Of a stretch of DNA of 64,000 nucleotides, positions 47,174 through 56,922 are shown one piece after another. Position numbers and translations under genes: made by a program. Where the stretch lies: the NCBI RefSeq assembly GCF_000172075.1, contig NZ_ABIC01000007.1, positions 1-64,000 of the forward strand, in the 5' to 3' direction. This stretch comes from Shewanella benthica KT99. GTDB taxonomy: Bacteria > Pseudomonadota > Gammaproteobacteria > Enterobacterales > Shewanellaceae. The number at the start of each line of letters is the position of its first letter. Position 1 is the first letter of the stretch. The notes beneath the pieces are model-generated. The model made no database searches and had not been told where the DNA came from. It was given only the letters and a program-made list of their open reading frames with translations.

Positions 47174-47608
47174 TTACTCGACATAAAACTTTTGCTTAAA
47201 CTTCAATTGGGTATTGAGTTTTTTGCCATATTTAATGGCGACCTTAAAATTGATCTCTTGATCATCCCTGAAAGGAACTTCGGCGACATAATAGATAGCT
47301 TTTCCTTCGCGGATCTCTCTAAAATTTAGCTCTATGCGGGCATCGAGTAGGTTGTTGGCAATACCTGAGATCTCAACAGGCACGGGTGGATTGCCTTCTT
47401 GGCTAGTGTCTAACACTGAAATATTGATGATGCCGATGTAGCTACTGCGTTTGATACCGTAGGACTTAGCTATGCTGGGGGTTAAAAATGTGCTGCTTAG
47501 GGCTACGTAGTGAATATCGTAATTACCAACTTTTTGTTTCTGCTCTGCTGACACGTTGCCAACGAAGGCAAGGGTAAGTATGAGTACAGATAAAATTGCT
47601 CTAAACAT
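47174..47608 (-). CDS. DUF4426 periplasmic protein
   Basis: 144 residues, signal peptide to residue 21 (NVSAEQ). NYDIHYVALSSTFLTPSIAKSYGIKRSSYIGIINISVL is the DUF4426 signature of gamma-proteobacteria, where it sits between yggT and rdgB as here. Function unknown. Confidence 0.85.
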   Translation of the reverse strand: MFRAILSVLILTLAFVGNVSAEQKQKVGNYDIHYVALSSTFLTPSIAKSYGIKRSSYIGIINISVLDTSQEGNPPVPVEISGIANNLLDARIELNFREIREGKAIYYVAEVPFRDDQEINFKVAIKYGKKLNTQLKFKQKFYVE

Positions 47609-47792
47609 GACGCTGCTCCTGCGGTAATGGACTGACTGTGAAGGTAACTCGTTATGGTTATCATATATTTGAGTATAGGTGCTTAGCCCATGACTCGCTT
47701 CGTTCGATTTATCAACTTACAAAGTTAACGGGTAGGATATAAAGGTTCAGCAGCAGGGAGTCCTGCTGCATAGATACTGGTAGCATCATGAC

Positions 47793-48341
47793 CTAGACAT
47801 TAGCCCAAAAAGGCACATATTGAGCTAGGAACATATTGACAAAATTTAGAATGATCATCACTACCAATAGAGAGAGATCTAAGCCACCCATCTGCGGAAG
47901 GATACGGCGAATGGGTGAAAGTAGTGGCTCGGTTAATTGACTCATTACCATTTCGATAGGGTTATGACCTTGGCTCACCCAGCTTAAGATCGCGCGGAGA
48001 ATCAGCATCCAGAACAGTAAAACACCGGCCTGCTTAAATACCGAAACGACTGCGATTAATAAGATTGTTGCTATGTTAATCTCGGCGCCAGCGATGAGAC
48101 TCAATACCACAAATTTTGCGACGACCACCATAAAAGCCAAGACGACAGAGGCGGTATCTAAACCTCCCATGGAAGGTAAAACACGGCGCATAGGGGCAAC
48201 GATAGGGTGGGTGGCTTTTACGATAAACTGACTAAAAGGGTTATAGAAGTCGGCTTTAGCGAGCTGAAGCCAGATACGAATAATCACAATCATCAGATAT
48301 AGGTCGAAAACTGTGTTAACTAAGAAACTGAGTGCATTCAT
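47793..48341 (-). CDS. yggT: YggT-family membrane protein
   Basis: 182 residues with two copies of the YggT module. Copy 1: YLMIVIIRIWLQLAKADFYNP and VAPMRRVLPSMGGLDTASV. Copy 2: ILRAILSWVSQGHNPIE and LSPIRRILPQMGGLDLSLL. Four to five helices. Linked to osmotic and envelope processes and cell-division proximal genes; exact role unknown. 70 bases after proC. Confidence 0.92.
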   Translation of the reverse strand: MNALSFLVNTVFDLYLMIVIIRIWLQLAKADFYNPFSQFIVKATHPIVAPMRRVLPSMGGLDTASVVLAFMVVVAKFVVLSLIAGAEINIATILLIAVVSVFKQAGVLLFWMLILRAILSWVSQGHNPIEMVMSQLTEPLLSPIRRILPQMGGLDLSLLVVMIILNFVNMFLAQYVPFWANV

Positions 48342-48411
48342 GTATTTTCTCTATTTATAGTAAATCAAAATTCTTGGTTAAATGTCGGTTTAACTGCTTG
48401 GCTTAAGAGCG

Positions 48412-49230
48412 TTAATATTGTTTGGCCATCTCTTGTGCCCGAGCCACACAATCATCCATGGCTTGTTTGACTATGCCCCTTAAATTACCGGCTTCGAGAG
48501 CGGCGATAGCTTGAGCCGTGGTGCCTCCTTTTGAGGTCACATTTTCTCTCAGTTGTGCAGTCGTCAATTCCGGGTTTTGTTTGACCATTTGGGCCGCGCC
48601 CAATGCTGCCTGCTGAACGAGTTGTCTTGCCTTGTGTTCATCCATTCCCGATGCTTTGGCGTTGTCGATCATCGCCTCCATAAAGAGGAAGAAATAAGCG
48701 GGTGAACTGCCGGATAATGCGATGACTTGGTCGAGTTCTGACTCACTATCAACCCAAACAACTTCGCCGCCACTCAACATTAATTGTTCACAGAGAGCTT
48801 TATGCTCAGCTGAGATTTCATCCCCTGCGTATAAGCCCGTCATGCCGACACCAATTTGAGTCGGAGTATTAGGCATAGTACGAATAAGCTTTATCTCTTG
48901 TCCAAAATATTCGCCATAACGCTTGGCCGGAATGCCTGCGGCTATAGTGATGATGAGTTTATTGGTTAGGTCTAAAGTGCTTAACTGCTCGCAAACCCCT
49001 TGCATAAAATGGGGTTTCACACTGAGCACGATAACATCAGCTTGTTTCGCTGCGGCTAAATTATCATGTGAAGTGGCGATATTCAGTGATTTTTGTAACC
49101 TTGCTAATTTAGCTTCACTGGGATTGGTTGCATGAATCAAATCTGCCGGATAGCCATTGTTGACGAGTCCGGTGGCGATACTGCGAGTCATATTGCCCGC
49201 GCCGATAAAGCACAATTTTTTTTCAGCCAT
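48412..49230 (-). CDS. proC: ProC, pyrroline-5-carboxylate reductase
   Basis: 272 residues. Rossmann start KLCFIGAGNMTRSIATGL, VLSVKPHFMQGVCEQL, IRTMPNTPTQIGVGM and the proline signature ALSGSSPAYFFLFMEAMIDNA plus VTSKGGTTAQAIAAL. Last step of proline synthesis, NADPH-dependent. Confidence 0.96.
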   Translation of the reverse strand: MAEKKLCFIGAGNMTRSIATGLVNNGYPADLIHATNPSEAKLARLQKSLNIATSHDNLAAAKQADVIVLSVKPHFMQGVCEQLSTLDLTNKLIITIAAGIPAKRYGEYFGQEIKLIRTMPNTPTQIGVGMTGLYAGDEISAEHKALCEQLMLSGGEVVWVDSESELDQVIALSGSSPAYFFLFMEAMIDNAKASGMDEHKARQLVQQAALGAAQMVKQNPELTTAQLRENVTSKGGTTAQAIAALEAGNLRGIVKQAMDDCVARAQEMAKQY

Positions 49231-49369
49231 GATACTTCTCTATATTTCTCTATACTTTTGCCTCTTCCGTTGAGGCCATTATTTTAGGTGACAAAACATT
49301 GCCATTCATTCGTTACTAGTCAGTCATGACTAACATTTGGGCTTGGTAGGGTTAAAACAAGGCTAATGG

Positions 49370-50065
49370 CTAGCGCTTTTCTCTTGCGCCGAAAATTGCA
49401 CTACCAATTCTAACCATGGTTGAACCTTGTTCAATTGCCTGTTCTAAATCATTACTCATTCCCATGGATAGCGTGTCAACTTGCGGATAAAGTGATTTGA
49501 GCTCTTGATATAAAGCTTGTAGCTGCTGAAACTCATCTCTTTGTAACTCTTTATCCGATGTCGCAGTGGGGATGGCCATCAGACCCCGGAGAGTTAAATT
49601 CGGCATCTGATCGATTTTACTCGCCAGGGATTTTAGCTCCTCAGGTGTCGTTCCTGATTTGCTGGTTTCGCTACTGATATTGATTTGGATGCAGATGTTT
49701 AAAGGACACAAGTCTTTTGGACGTTGATCGTTGAGCCTCGATGCTATTTTTTCACGAGAGACTGTGTGCATCCAATCGAAGTGACTGGCGATGATTTTAG
49801 TCTTATTCGATTGTAAGGGACCGATGAAGTGCCATTCGATTTCGGGACAGCTGTCTTTGAGCGCGTTAACCTTAGACTCGCCTTCCTGAACATAGTTTTC
49901 ACCAAATCGTCTTTGGCCGGCCGCATAGGCGGCTAAGATATCTGCATTGGGCTTAGTTTTACTGACTGCGAGTAATTGAATTTCATCGGCATTTCGTGAT
50001 GAAATTTGCGCCGCTTGTTCGATTCGATGCTGGGCGTTAGCCAGTCTGTCTGCTATTGTTGTCAT
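49370..50065 (-). CDS. yggS: YggS, PLP homeostasis protein
   Basis: 231 residues from ATG of MTTIADRLANAQHRIEQ; an earlier in-frame start would overlap pilT further. PLP lysine in LLAVSKTKPNADILAAY; GENYVQEGESKVNAL, EWHFIGPLQSNK, NISSETSKSG and LSMGMSNDLEQAI are conserved. Binds PLP and balances vitamin B6 and amino acid pools. Divergent from pilT, 36 bases apart. Confidence 0.95.
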   Translation of the reverse strand: MTTIADRLANAQHRIEQAAQISSRNADEIQLLAVSKTKPNADILAAYAAGQRRFGENYVQEGESKVNALKDSCPEIEWHFIGPLQSNKTKIIASHFDWMHTVSREKIASRLNDQRPKDLCPLNICIQINISSETSKSGTTPEELKSLASKIDQMPNLTLRGLMAIPTATSDKELQRDEFQQLQALYQELKSLYPQVDTLSMGMSNDLEQAIEQGSTMVRIGSAIFGAREKR

Positions 50066-50101
50066 GATGTAAGTTTTTTGATTGAATGGATATACCATAC
50101 T

Positions 50102-51139
50102 ATGGAAATCACAGAGTTACTTGCCTTTAGTGTAAAGCACAAAGCGTCCGATCTACACCTTTCTGCTGGTGTTTCGCCTATGATACGTGTTGATGGCGAA
50201 GTCAGAAAGATCAATTTACCCGCTTTAGACCATCAAGGGGTGCATGGACTTATCTATGACATCATGAATGATAAGCAACGTAAAGATTATGAAGAACATT
50301 TAGAGATAGATTTTTCGTTCGAAATACCCAACTTAGCACGTTTTCGTGTCAATGCCTTCAACCAATCGCGAGGCGCCGCGGCGGTATTTCGTACCATTCC
50401 CAGCGATATTTTGAGTCTGGAGCAGCTTGGCGCTCCGGAGATTTTTAAGCAAATTGCCAGCTTTCCACGTGGCTTAGTCCTGGTTACCGGTCCAACAGGC
50501 TCGGGAAAGAGTACTACTTTGGCTGCCATGGTTGACTATATTAATGAAAGCCGTCACGAACACATTCTCACCATCGAAGACCCAATCGAATTCGTCCATC
50601 AGAGCAAGCAATGTCTGATCAACCAGCGAGAGGTGCATCGTCATACTCATAGCTTTAACGCGGCCTTGCGAAGCGCGTTGCGTGAAGATCCCGATGTTAT
50701 CTTAGTAGGCGAGATGCGCGATCTTGAAACCATCAGGCTGGCGATGACGGCAGCTGAAACGGGTCATCTGGTTTTAGGTACTTTACACACCACCTCAGCG
50801 GCAAAAACTATAGATCGTGTGGTCGATGTTTTCCCCGAAGGCGAGAAGGGCATGGTCAGAACCATGCTATCTGAATCGTTACAGGCGGTAATATCACAGA
50901 CCTTGATCAAGAAAATCGGTGGCGGACGTGTGGCGGCCCATGAGATCATGATGGGAACTCCAGCGATCAGAAACCTTATCCGTGAGGATAAAGTGGCGCA
51001 GATGTACTCTGCGATTCAAACCGGTATGTCACATGGTATGCAGACATTAGATCAATGCCTGCAGAACTTGGTCAACCGTGGTCAGATCAGTCGTGAAGAT
51101 GCTCAGCATAAGAGTGCCAATAAACAGACAAAATTTTAA
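50102..51139 (+). CDS. pilT: PilT, type IV pilus retraction ATPase
   Basis: 345 residues from ATG of MEITELLAFSVKHKASDLHL. Walker A GPTGSGKSTT, Asp box and Walker B VILVGEMRDLETI, His box TGHLVLGTLHTTSAAKTIDR, and the PilT signature AIRNLIREDK. Hexameric cytosolic motor for pilus retraction and twitching. pilU follows after 23 bases. Confidence 0.96.
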   Translation: MEITELLAFSVKHKASDLHLSAGVSPMIRVDGEVRKINLPALDHQGVHGLIYDIMNDKQRKDYEEHLEIDFSFEIPNLARFRVNAFNQSRGAAAVFRTIPSDILSLEQLGAPEIFKQIASFPRGLVLVTGPTGSGKSTTLAAMVDYINESRHEHILTIEDPIEFVHQSKQCLINQREVHRHTHSFNAALRSALREDPDVILVGEMRDLETIRLAMTAAETGHLVLGTLHTTSAAKTIDRVVDVFPEGEKGMVRTMLSESLQAVISQTLIKKIGGGRVAAHEIMMGTPAIRNLIREDKVAQMYSAIQTGMSHGMQTLDQCLQNLVNRGQISREDAQHKSANKQTKF

Positions 51140-51162
51140 AGGTTAATCGCTAAGGTTTTATT

Positions 51163-52275
51163 ATGGATGTTCGTCCTTTCTTAAAAACGATGATAGCTCG
51201 CAAGGCTTCGGATCTCTTCATCACGGCGGGTTTTCCCCCGAGTGCCAAAATTGATGGTGAGCTAACACCATTGAGCGAAAATTCATTCTCAGCGGCTCAG
51301 TCATTGGATTTTGTCGAGTCTTTGATGTCTGATGAGCAGAAGAAAGAATTTCATCAGACTCGTGAGTGCAATTTTGCATTTGCCTTGCAGGATTTGGGGC
51401 GTTTTCGTGTCAGTGCTTTCTGGCAGAGAGAAGCATCGGGTTGTGTCATGCGCCGTATCGAGACTCAGATCCCAGATGTCGATGATCTGAAACTTCCCCC
51501 AATCCTGAAAGATCTGGTGATGAGCAAACGTGGACTCATCATCATGGTCGGTGGAACTGGCACGGGTAAGTCGACTTCCTTGGCCGCTTTGGTTGGGTAC
51601 CGTAATGCTAACTCTCGTGGTCATATTCTGACTATCGAAGACCCGATTGAATTTGTTCATGAGCACCGCCAGTGCATCATTACCCAGAGAGAAGTGGGTA
51701 TAGATACCGAGTCATTCGCTGCAGCGCTTAAAAGCTCACTGCGCCAGGCGCCAGATGTGATCTTAATCGGTGAAATTCGAACTCAAGAGACCATGGAATT
51801 CGCCCTGGCGTTTGCCGAAACGGGTCACCTATGCATGGCGACCTTGCATGCGAACAATGCCAACCAGGCACTGGATCGTATCATGAACTTAGTGCCGGAG
51901 AGTAAGCATCAGCAGCTATTGTTCGACCTCTCGTTGAACTTAAGGGGAATCGTTGCTCAACAGTTGGTGCCGACCATGGATGGAAAAGGCCGACGTGCGG
52001 CCATCGAAATTTTGATCAACACCCCACGTATCAGTAGCTTGATTGCTAAAAATGAGCTGCATTTACTCAAGGATACCATGGCTAAGTCTAATGAGCAGGG
52101 GATGCAGACCTTCGATCAGGCCTTGTTGGCTCTATATACCGAGGGTGAGATCAGTTATGCCAATGCCTTACATCATGCTGACTCCCCTAATGATTTAAGA
52201 TTGATGATTAAGTTGCAGAGTTCAGAACAAACGGGCTCAGGCTTTATGGAAGGGGTGACGTTAGATTTGGATTAG
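51163..52275 (+). CDS. pilU: PilU, accessory type IV pilus ATPase
   Basis: 370 residues. ASDLFITAGFPPSAKIDGEL, Walker A GGTGTGKST, Walker B VILIGEIRTQETM, TGHLCMATLHANNANQALDR. Works with PilT in retraction. Downstream of the stop the region 52,276-52,445 has no gene. Confidence 0.95.
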   Translation: MDVRPFLKTMIARKASDLFITAGFPPSAKIDGELTPLSENSFSAAQSLDFVESLMSDEQKKEFHQTRECNFAFALQDLGRFRVSAFWQREASGCVMRRIETQIPDVDDLKLPPILKDLVMSKRGLIIMVGGTGTGKSTSLAALVGYRNANSRGHILTIEDPIEFVHEHRQCIITQREVGIDTESFAAALKSSLRQAPDVILIGEIRTQETMEFALAFAETGHLCMATLHANNANQALDRIMNLVPESKHQQLLFDLSLNLRGIVAQQLVPTMDGKGRRAAIEILINTPRISSLIAKNELHLLKDTMAKSNEQGMQTFDQALLALYTEGEISYANALHHADSPNDLRLMIKLQSSEQTGSGFMEGVTLDLD

Positions 52276-52445
52276 TGACTCATTCGTCTATAAGTCATAG
52301 TCGATAATTTATCGACTCGAAATTAAACAGGCCAGGGTGTTCATTCTCTGGCTTTTTTCATTTTATTGAATAGGAGTTCGTAAAATTAGCATTTTCTGAT
52401 TAAGCCTGGAGAATAGTTTTCATGTCAACGACATAGGAGTGTCAT

Positions 52446-52790
52446 GTTTGTGTTCAAACGTTTAACAATAGCCTGTTTGCCTCGGCTCAATATCGTTGGT
52501 ATGAGGATATGGACGTCATTCATCACGCTTATGCGGGATACAGCTTCAATGAGGAGCAGAGTATTCAGCTCGGGGTGACTCAGGTACCCTTTAGCTTACT
52601 TCCCTATGGTGCCCACTCTTTTTGGTTCAGTGCCAACTATTATCTCGGTTTTGAAGATGACGAGGACGCGGGCATACACTGGAAATATGACGATAAAACC
52701 TGGCGCTTAGATCTCGCCTCATCGGCTTACCTGATTACCCATGAGGCTCAGCCATCTTTAACAGTCTATATGGCAGAGGTGGCGTTCTAA
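52446..52790 (+). pseudogene. Fragment of an outer-membrane porin-like protein
   Basis: Frame reading ASAQYRWYEDMDVIHHAYAGY, IQLGVTQVPFSLLPYGAHSF, WFSANYYLGFEDDEDAGIHW. QVPFSLLPYGAHSFWFS is typical of Shewanella porin-like proteins of the phosphate/selective type. Signal peptide and most strands are missing; the end runs into the IS1595 transposase region, which probably truncated it. Confidence 0.6.
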
Positions 52791-53673
52791 CTGCCACACT
52801 CATAAACCGTGGCAATAATTCAGTTAGATTAAAACGCCGATTGAACCGATAACAAAACTCGCCAAGATATCGCGGTAGATGCTCGGCGCTAATCGAGTGG
52901 TAAGCACCGTGCAGGGACATTTTAACATTACCTATCATTGTATTGACCCAACGAAAAGCTTCAATCTCTACACAACTCGCCCCTCCTCCAGTAACAAGAC
53001 TAACGTGAGCACAGTGGGACTGTGTCACTGCTCGAAAACACGCCAATCCGTCCGATACTACAGTGCACCCATCTGATAGATGCATATCTGCCCAGTTCTT
53101 TATTTCTTGGGTCTTAAAACCATTCACAACATTCATATTCATGTGTAATGGCTGGCCATCATCGGTCAACGATATGGCTACTACGAAAGGTGTTTTGTTG
53201 CTGGAACCTCTTCCCGGTTTACCTCCATGCTGTTCGCCACCCCAATACACATCATCGAGCTGGACTATGCCAGATAGTGGCTTAGTATCATCACGTTCCT
53301 TCATGACCTGCATGATTTTTTGCTTTACTTTCCAGGCAGTGTTGTACGAAACGCCAATTTGCCTTTTTAACGCTAATGCTGATAAACCAGTCTTTGATTG
53401 TGTTATTAGATAGATGGCAATAAACCACGTTTGCAATGGAAGTTTAGTACTGGCAAAAATCGTATTGCTGGTCAGAGAAGTTTGGTGGTGACAATGATTG
53501 CATTGATAAAGTTTTCTGCTTTTTAACGAGCAGTATTTTGAAGACCCACAATCCGGGCATTGAAAGCCATGTGGCCACTTCCAGTTGAACAAGGCGGCGG
53601 AGCATTTTTCTTCGGTTAAACCGATAACAGAACTCACTAAGGTATTCGTGAAGGTATTTTCCCGAAACTCCAT
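52735..53673 (-). CDS. IS1595-family transposase, chimeric N-terminus
   Basis: 312 residues. From residue 23 it is a complete-looking IS1595-type transposase: zinc ribbon CPDCGSSKYCSLKSRKLYQCNHC, then DDE-like core IVQLDDVYWGGEQHGGKPGRG, VVSDGLACFRAV and the end FCYRFNRRFNLTELL, RLLKMAEPHG. The first ~22 residues (MEFRENTFTNTLV) are not native: they are the other reading frame of the second transposase remnant adjoining it. The native N-terminus was lost in the fusion at about 53,606. No terminal inverted repeats seen. Whether it is active is doubtful. Confidence 0.85.
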   Translation of the reverse strand: MEFRENTFTNTLVSSVIGLTEEKCSAALFNWKWPHGFQCPDCGSSKYCSLKSRKLYQCNHCHHQTSLTSNTIFASTKLPLQTWFIAIYLITQSKTGLSALALKRQIGVSYNTAWKVKQKIMQVMKERDDTKPLSGIVQLDDVYWGGEQHGGKPGRGSSNKTPFVVAISLTDDGQPLHMNMNVVNGFKTQEIKNWADMHLSDGCTVVSDGLACFRAVTQSHCAHVSLVTGGGASCVEIEAFRWVNTMIGNVKMSLHGAYHSISAEHLPRYLGEFCYRFNRRFNLTELLPRFMSVAVRTPPLPYRLLKMAEPHG

Positions 53674-54304
53674 GAAATGTGCCGAGTAAAAAGGCTTTTA
53701 AGTTACCTATTGCAATATGAACCCAAGGCAACCATTCATCGACCAACTCACTCGGTGTAACCCTAGCTTCATGCTGTTGAGTGTTATCTATGATATTCAA
53801 AGCGGCTAGTCCGTCAGTATGAACTTCTTGCTGTGCATTTAAGTGCCTAGCAACAAAATCGTTAACGGCTTCATGACAAACACTGTCGACGGCCTGCATA
53901 GCGATAAATCCCGCGCGTTTCACTTTGCTTTCAACAGCAATTAACACAGGCGTTTACCCTGCGGCTCCACGTCCGCGTTTACCTTTTCTCTTTCCCCCAA
54001 CGAAGGCATCATCAATTTCAATGAGACCTGAAAGCCTATATAGACTGTCTCTATGACCCATTGCCGTTCTCAACTTGCTCAATATTAAGCGTGCCGTTCG
54101 CCAATTAACCTCAATGAGTTTACTGAGCCTCAATGCTGAAATGCTGCCTTTATCTGAGCCGAGAAAGTAGATGGCCCAAAACCACTTCGCTAAGGGAAGG
54201 TGGTTTAAACAATCAATTTCAGAACCAAACTGGCGTTGCCATTCAAAAAAACTAGCTTCAGGCGTTTTCATCGTCAATCTCACTTCTAGTCGTGATTTAT
54301 ACAA
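53606..54304 (-). pseudogene. Second IS1595-family transposase, broken
   Basis: From 54,275: MKTPEASFFEWQRQFGSE, then a deletion of about 45 residues (the whole zinc ribbon) directly to LPLAKWFWAIYFLGSDKGSISALRLSKL, LIEIDDAFVGGKRKGKRGRGA. At 53,954 a stop replaces a Lys codon (AAG-TAA-TPV), and the frame goes on to GFIAMQAV, QQEVHTDGLAALN and FCYRFNRR, where the other transposase starts in a different frame. The 3' end is missing. Confidence 0.87.
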
Positions 54305-54324
54305 TAAGAATAGACTGAAACTGA

Positions 54325-54790
54325 CTCATATGCAGAGGCATGAAAAACAAACACACTGCCGTCGGTGGCCTCTAGCGACAGTTGTTGCTCAACGATGATG
54401 GCCAAGCCATTTATCGACTTACGAAAATCCACGGGCTCTCTATGCAGATAAATACTAGGAAGCTGCTGAAACATCAACATGCTTGCAGGCCTTTTATAAT
54501 TTCAAGTAAGTAATTTGCTGGCAACGAGCTTGGGAAGGTCCATACCCCTGTTTGATGCTGTAAACGTATCATCTGTTGCGCATCACAAAGTTGAGTTTGA
54601 GGCGTTACCGCTGTTGTCGGAGCCAGCGTTACTTTAGCAAAAGGCATGACCGCTTTAATTTTATCTTTGTTGGCTTTACGGGCATAAAAGGTACTGATAC
54701 TGAACTTATGCTGACGACAGAAAGCCGTGATAGTTAAGCCGCTGGCGGATCAATGAAATCTGTTGAAGTTGTACTTGCCCGGACGCTTAC
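54325..54790 (-). pseudogene. IS66-family remnant (tnpA end and tnpB start)
   Basis: tnpB begins at 54,480 (LMFQQLPSIYLHREPVDFRK, SINGLAIIVEQQLSLEATDG) and is cut after SVFVF. Upstream (about 54,485-54,740) the end of an IS66 Orf1 protein can be read: SGLTITAFCRQHKFSISTFY is a helix-turn-helix typical of IS66 TnpA, continuing to NYLLEIIKGLQA. The TnpA N-terminus is degenerate. Orf3 transposase is absent; the IS1595-type element B adjoins the cut. Confidence 0.82.
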
Positions 54791-54828
54791 CTTTGAATCA
54801 TAGTTTTTGAATTATTGTTTTGAAAAAA

Positions 54829-54866
54829 TAAACGGCCAGTGAAGATAACTTCACTGGCCGTTATTT
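54829..54866 (-). terminator. Terminator after ruvX
   Basis: Perfect stem AACGGCCAGTGAAG/CTTCACTGGCCGTT with a 4-base loop, T-rich on the minus-strand side; 27 bases after ruvX. Confidence 0.87.
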
Positions 54867-54892
54867 CATGGTTTTTGTGCCCAGGTTAAGGG

Positions 54893-55315
54893 CTAGTCAT
54901 ACAAGTTTTCGAAGTAACTCTCTATGATCAACACCGCCGACATGGCATCGACCTGTCCCTTAGTCAATGCCTTATAGCCACCGAGTTCAAACAGCCTGGC
55001 TTTGGCATCAGCGGTTGTCAGGCGCTCATCTTGGGTCGCTATCTTTACGCCGAATCTGCCCTTGATGCGGTTGGCAAACTTCTTCGCTCTCTGGGTCATC
55101 TCTTGTTCGGTGCCATCCATATTTAAGGGTAGGCCCACGACCACTATATCTGGCTGCCACTCCTCGATAAGCATGCCAATCTCTTCCCACTTAGGAATGC
55201 CATCGACGGCTTTTATTGAACCGATTGGGTTGCCTGTGCCTGTGAGTGATTGACCTATGGCAATGCCAATGCTTTTAGTGCCGTAATCGAAGCCTAATAC
55301 CGTTGTTGAACTCAT
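54893..55315 (-). CDS. ruvX: RuvX (YqgF), RNase H-fold nuclease
   Basis: 140 residues. [16 protein letters not shown] (first catalytic Asp), [33 protein letters not shown] and [13 protein letters not shown]. Involved in 16S rRNA 5' end maturation and proposed Holliday-junction resolution. Directly downstream of yqgE as in most proteobacteria. Confidence 0.95.
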   Translation of the reverse strand: MSSTTVLGFDYGTKSIGIAIGQSLTGTGNPIGSIKAVDGIPKWEEIGMLIEEWQPDIVVVGLPLNMDGTEQEMTQRAKKFANRIKGRFGVKIATQDERLTTADAKARLFELGGYKALTKGQVDAMSAVLIIESYFENLYD

Positions 55316-55352
55316 GAAATACTGATCCTCTTAAATGAAGGAGTCGGTGAGG

Positions 55353-55913
55353 TTATGCATGTCCAGATTGATTAGACAGTTGCCATATATCGAAGCCTAA
55401 AGATTCCGTCGCTGTTTGCCAACGTTCCTCATGCTTAACATCGAAGAGTAATGCCGTACTTGCTGGGATTGAGAGCCAGGTATTATCTGCCAGTTCTTGC
55501 TCCAGTTGATCTCGGCTCCAACCTGCATAGCCTAGGGCGATGATAAACTGCTTTGGGGCGTCTTTACTGCCTAAGGCTGACAACACATCTCTGGAGGTGG
55601 TTAGCATTAACTCGTCGGTCAGTGATTGGCTATTTTTCCAAAAATCTTGGGGTGTGTGTAGGACAAAACCTCGTTCGGGATTCACTGGCCCGCCGATAAG
55701 GACTTTAGCGCCAAGGGAGGAAACAAGTTCAGGTTCATCATCGAGTTCCATCTGCTGCAATAGCTCATCGACTTCTATGCCTAAGGGTCTGTTGATCATG
55801 ATCCCCATAGCGCCCTTCTCATCATGCTCACAAAGATAGATCACCGAACGCTCGAAAAAGGTGTCTTTGAGTGAGGGCATCGCGATTAAGAAGTGGTTTT
55901 GTAAACTTTCCAT
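55353..55913 (-). CDS. yqgE: YqgE/AlgH-family protein
   Basis: 186 residues: [38 protein letters not shown], then [18 protein letters not shown] and [29 protein letters not shown]0301 fold; role uncertain (transcription-linked in pseudomonads). Intact. Confidence 0.94.
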   Translation of the reverse strand: MESLQNHFLIAMPSLKDTFFERSVIYLCEHDEKGAMGIMINRPLGIEVDELLQQMELDDEPELVSSLGAKVLIGGPVNPERGFVLHTPQDFWKNSQSLTDELMLTTSRDVLSALGSKDAPKQFIIALGYAGWSRDQLEQELADNTWLSIPASTALLFDVKHEERWQTATESLGFDIWQLSNQSGHA

Positions 55914-55981
55914 TAATTGGCTCCATGGAAGAGGGAATAGAGACTGACAACTAGCCTTGCTAATCTGGACTATACAGGCTG

Positions 55982-56311
55982 CTAACCGCCGGCTAGCTTT
56001 ACTGTATATTTGAGCTTTTGCAGCAAGGTCTTGAGCTGCTCTCTGTTGTCAGTTTGCATTTCAATATTGAACTCTTTTACCGTTCCACCACAGCCGCACT
56101 GTTTCTTTAATTTCTGCGCCAGAGCTTTTAGCTCTTTGTCATTCAAGCCTAGGCCCTTGATGACAGAAACACCTTTGCCTTTGCGCCCTTTACTGTCTTT
56201 ATGGATACGCACGATACCATCTCCAGTTGGGATGTCTTTGAGCGCTACTGCGGGAGATATACGGCCTACATCTGTGCTGTAGACCAAGGATACGTTGGGA
56301 TCTATTCTCAT
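55982..56311 (-). CDS. yciH: YciH, SUI1/eIF1-like translation factor
   Basis: 109 residues with [34 protein letters not shown] and EIQ-type ending, the SUI1 fold. YciH represses or proofreads initiation under stress in E. coli. Separate from yqgE by 68 bases. Confidence 0.92.
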   Translation of the reverse strand: MRIDPNVSLVYSTDVGRISPAVALKDIPTGDGIVRIHKDSKGRKGKGVSVIKGLGLNDKELKALAQKLKKQCGCGGTVKEFNIEMQTDNREQLKTLLQKLKYTVKLAGG

Positions 56312-56489
56312 GGGCGACTACTAAATAACTGGTGATAATGAGAGTTTAACAAACTGAATAATTTTATGGGAGCTTTATGCTTTATTAAGTCTTCGAGAAT
56401 GGTAATGGGAGCAGGAGATAGTTGCAACTAAGCTGGCTAGCAAACGCTAGCCTCACTGATTTTGATATTTTTGAAGAGAAGGAAAGCCG

Positions 56490-56738
56490 TTATGCTGCCA
56501 GCATGAATCCAATGACCAGTGATACAGCAGTGACAGAGGCGCAAGGAATAATAAACTTATGAAACTTTGAATGAGCAATGGCACAAGAGGTTAAAATGAA
56601 GCCTATTGCCGCCGCTCCATAGTTGCCGTTATGTCTGTCTATTAAGGTAAAGAGTAACCAGGCCAACACGATAACAGGCAAGATAAATAGACTGATATGT
56701 CCCTGGCTCTTTCTGGTCGAAGCTTGCTGCGATTGCAC
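56490..56738 (-). CDS. Small three-helix membrane protein, perhaps iron-regulated
   Basis: 82 residues from GTG, with helices about 15-32, 41-55 and 63-80 (FILPVIVLAWLLFTLID). No family recognised. A good Fur box lies 47-65 bases upstream, so low iron may induce it. Confidence 0.6.
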   Translation of the reverse strand: MQSQQASTRKSQGHISLFILPVIVLAWLLFTLIDRHNGNYGAAAIGFILTSCAIAHSKFHKFIIPCASVTAVSLVIGFMLAA

Positions 56739-56784
56739 CGAGGCTTGTTCGGGAGCAAAAAGAAAGATAGCACACTAGAAATTA

Positions 56785-56803
56785 ATTGATAATCATTATC
56801 ATT
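56785..56803. promoter_or_regulatory. Fur box
   Basis: GATAATCATTATC within TTGATAATCATTATCATTT agrees with the repeated GATAAT/ATTATC units of Fur boxes. Upstream of the small membrane protein on - and 120 bases before the DUF4136 gene on +. Confidence 0.7.
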
Positions 56804-56922
56804 TAGGTGTTGTCTTAAGTCAAGCTGAACGATATACTAATTAGACTTGTAGATCATGAAATTGCTATGTAAGCTGAAATTATAAAATGAATTTTACAAG
56901 ATGCATATCTGATGGAGTCAAA

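Noticed and set aside
52735..54790. Complete insertion sequence with target-site duplication
   Set aside because: No terminal inverted repeats or direct repeats could be recognised; the elements are fused and truncated.
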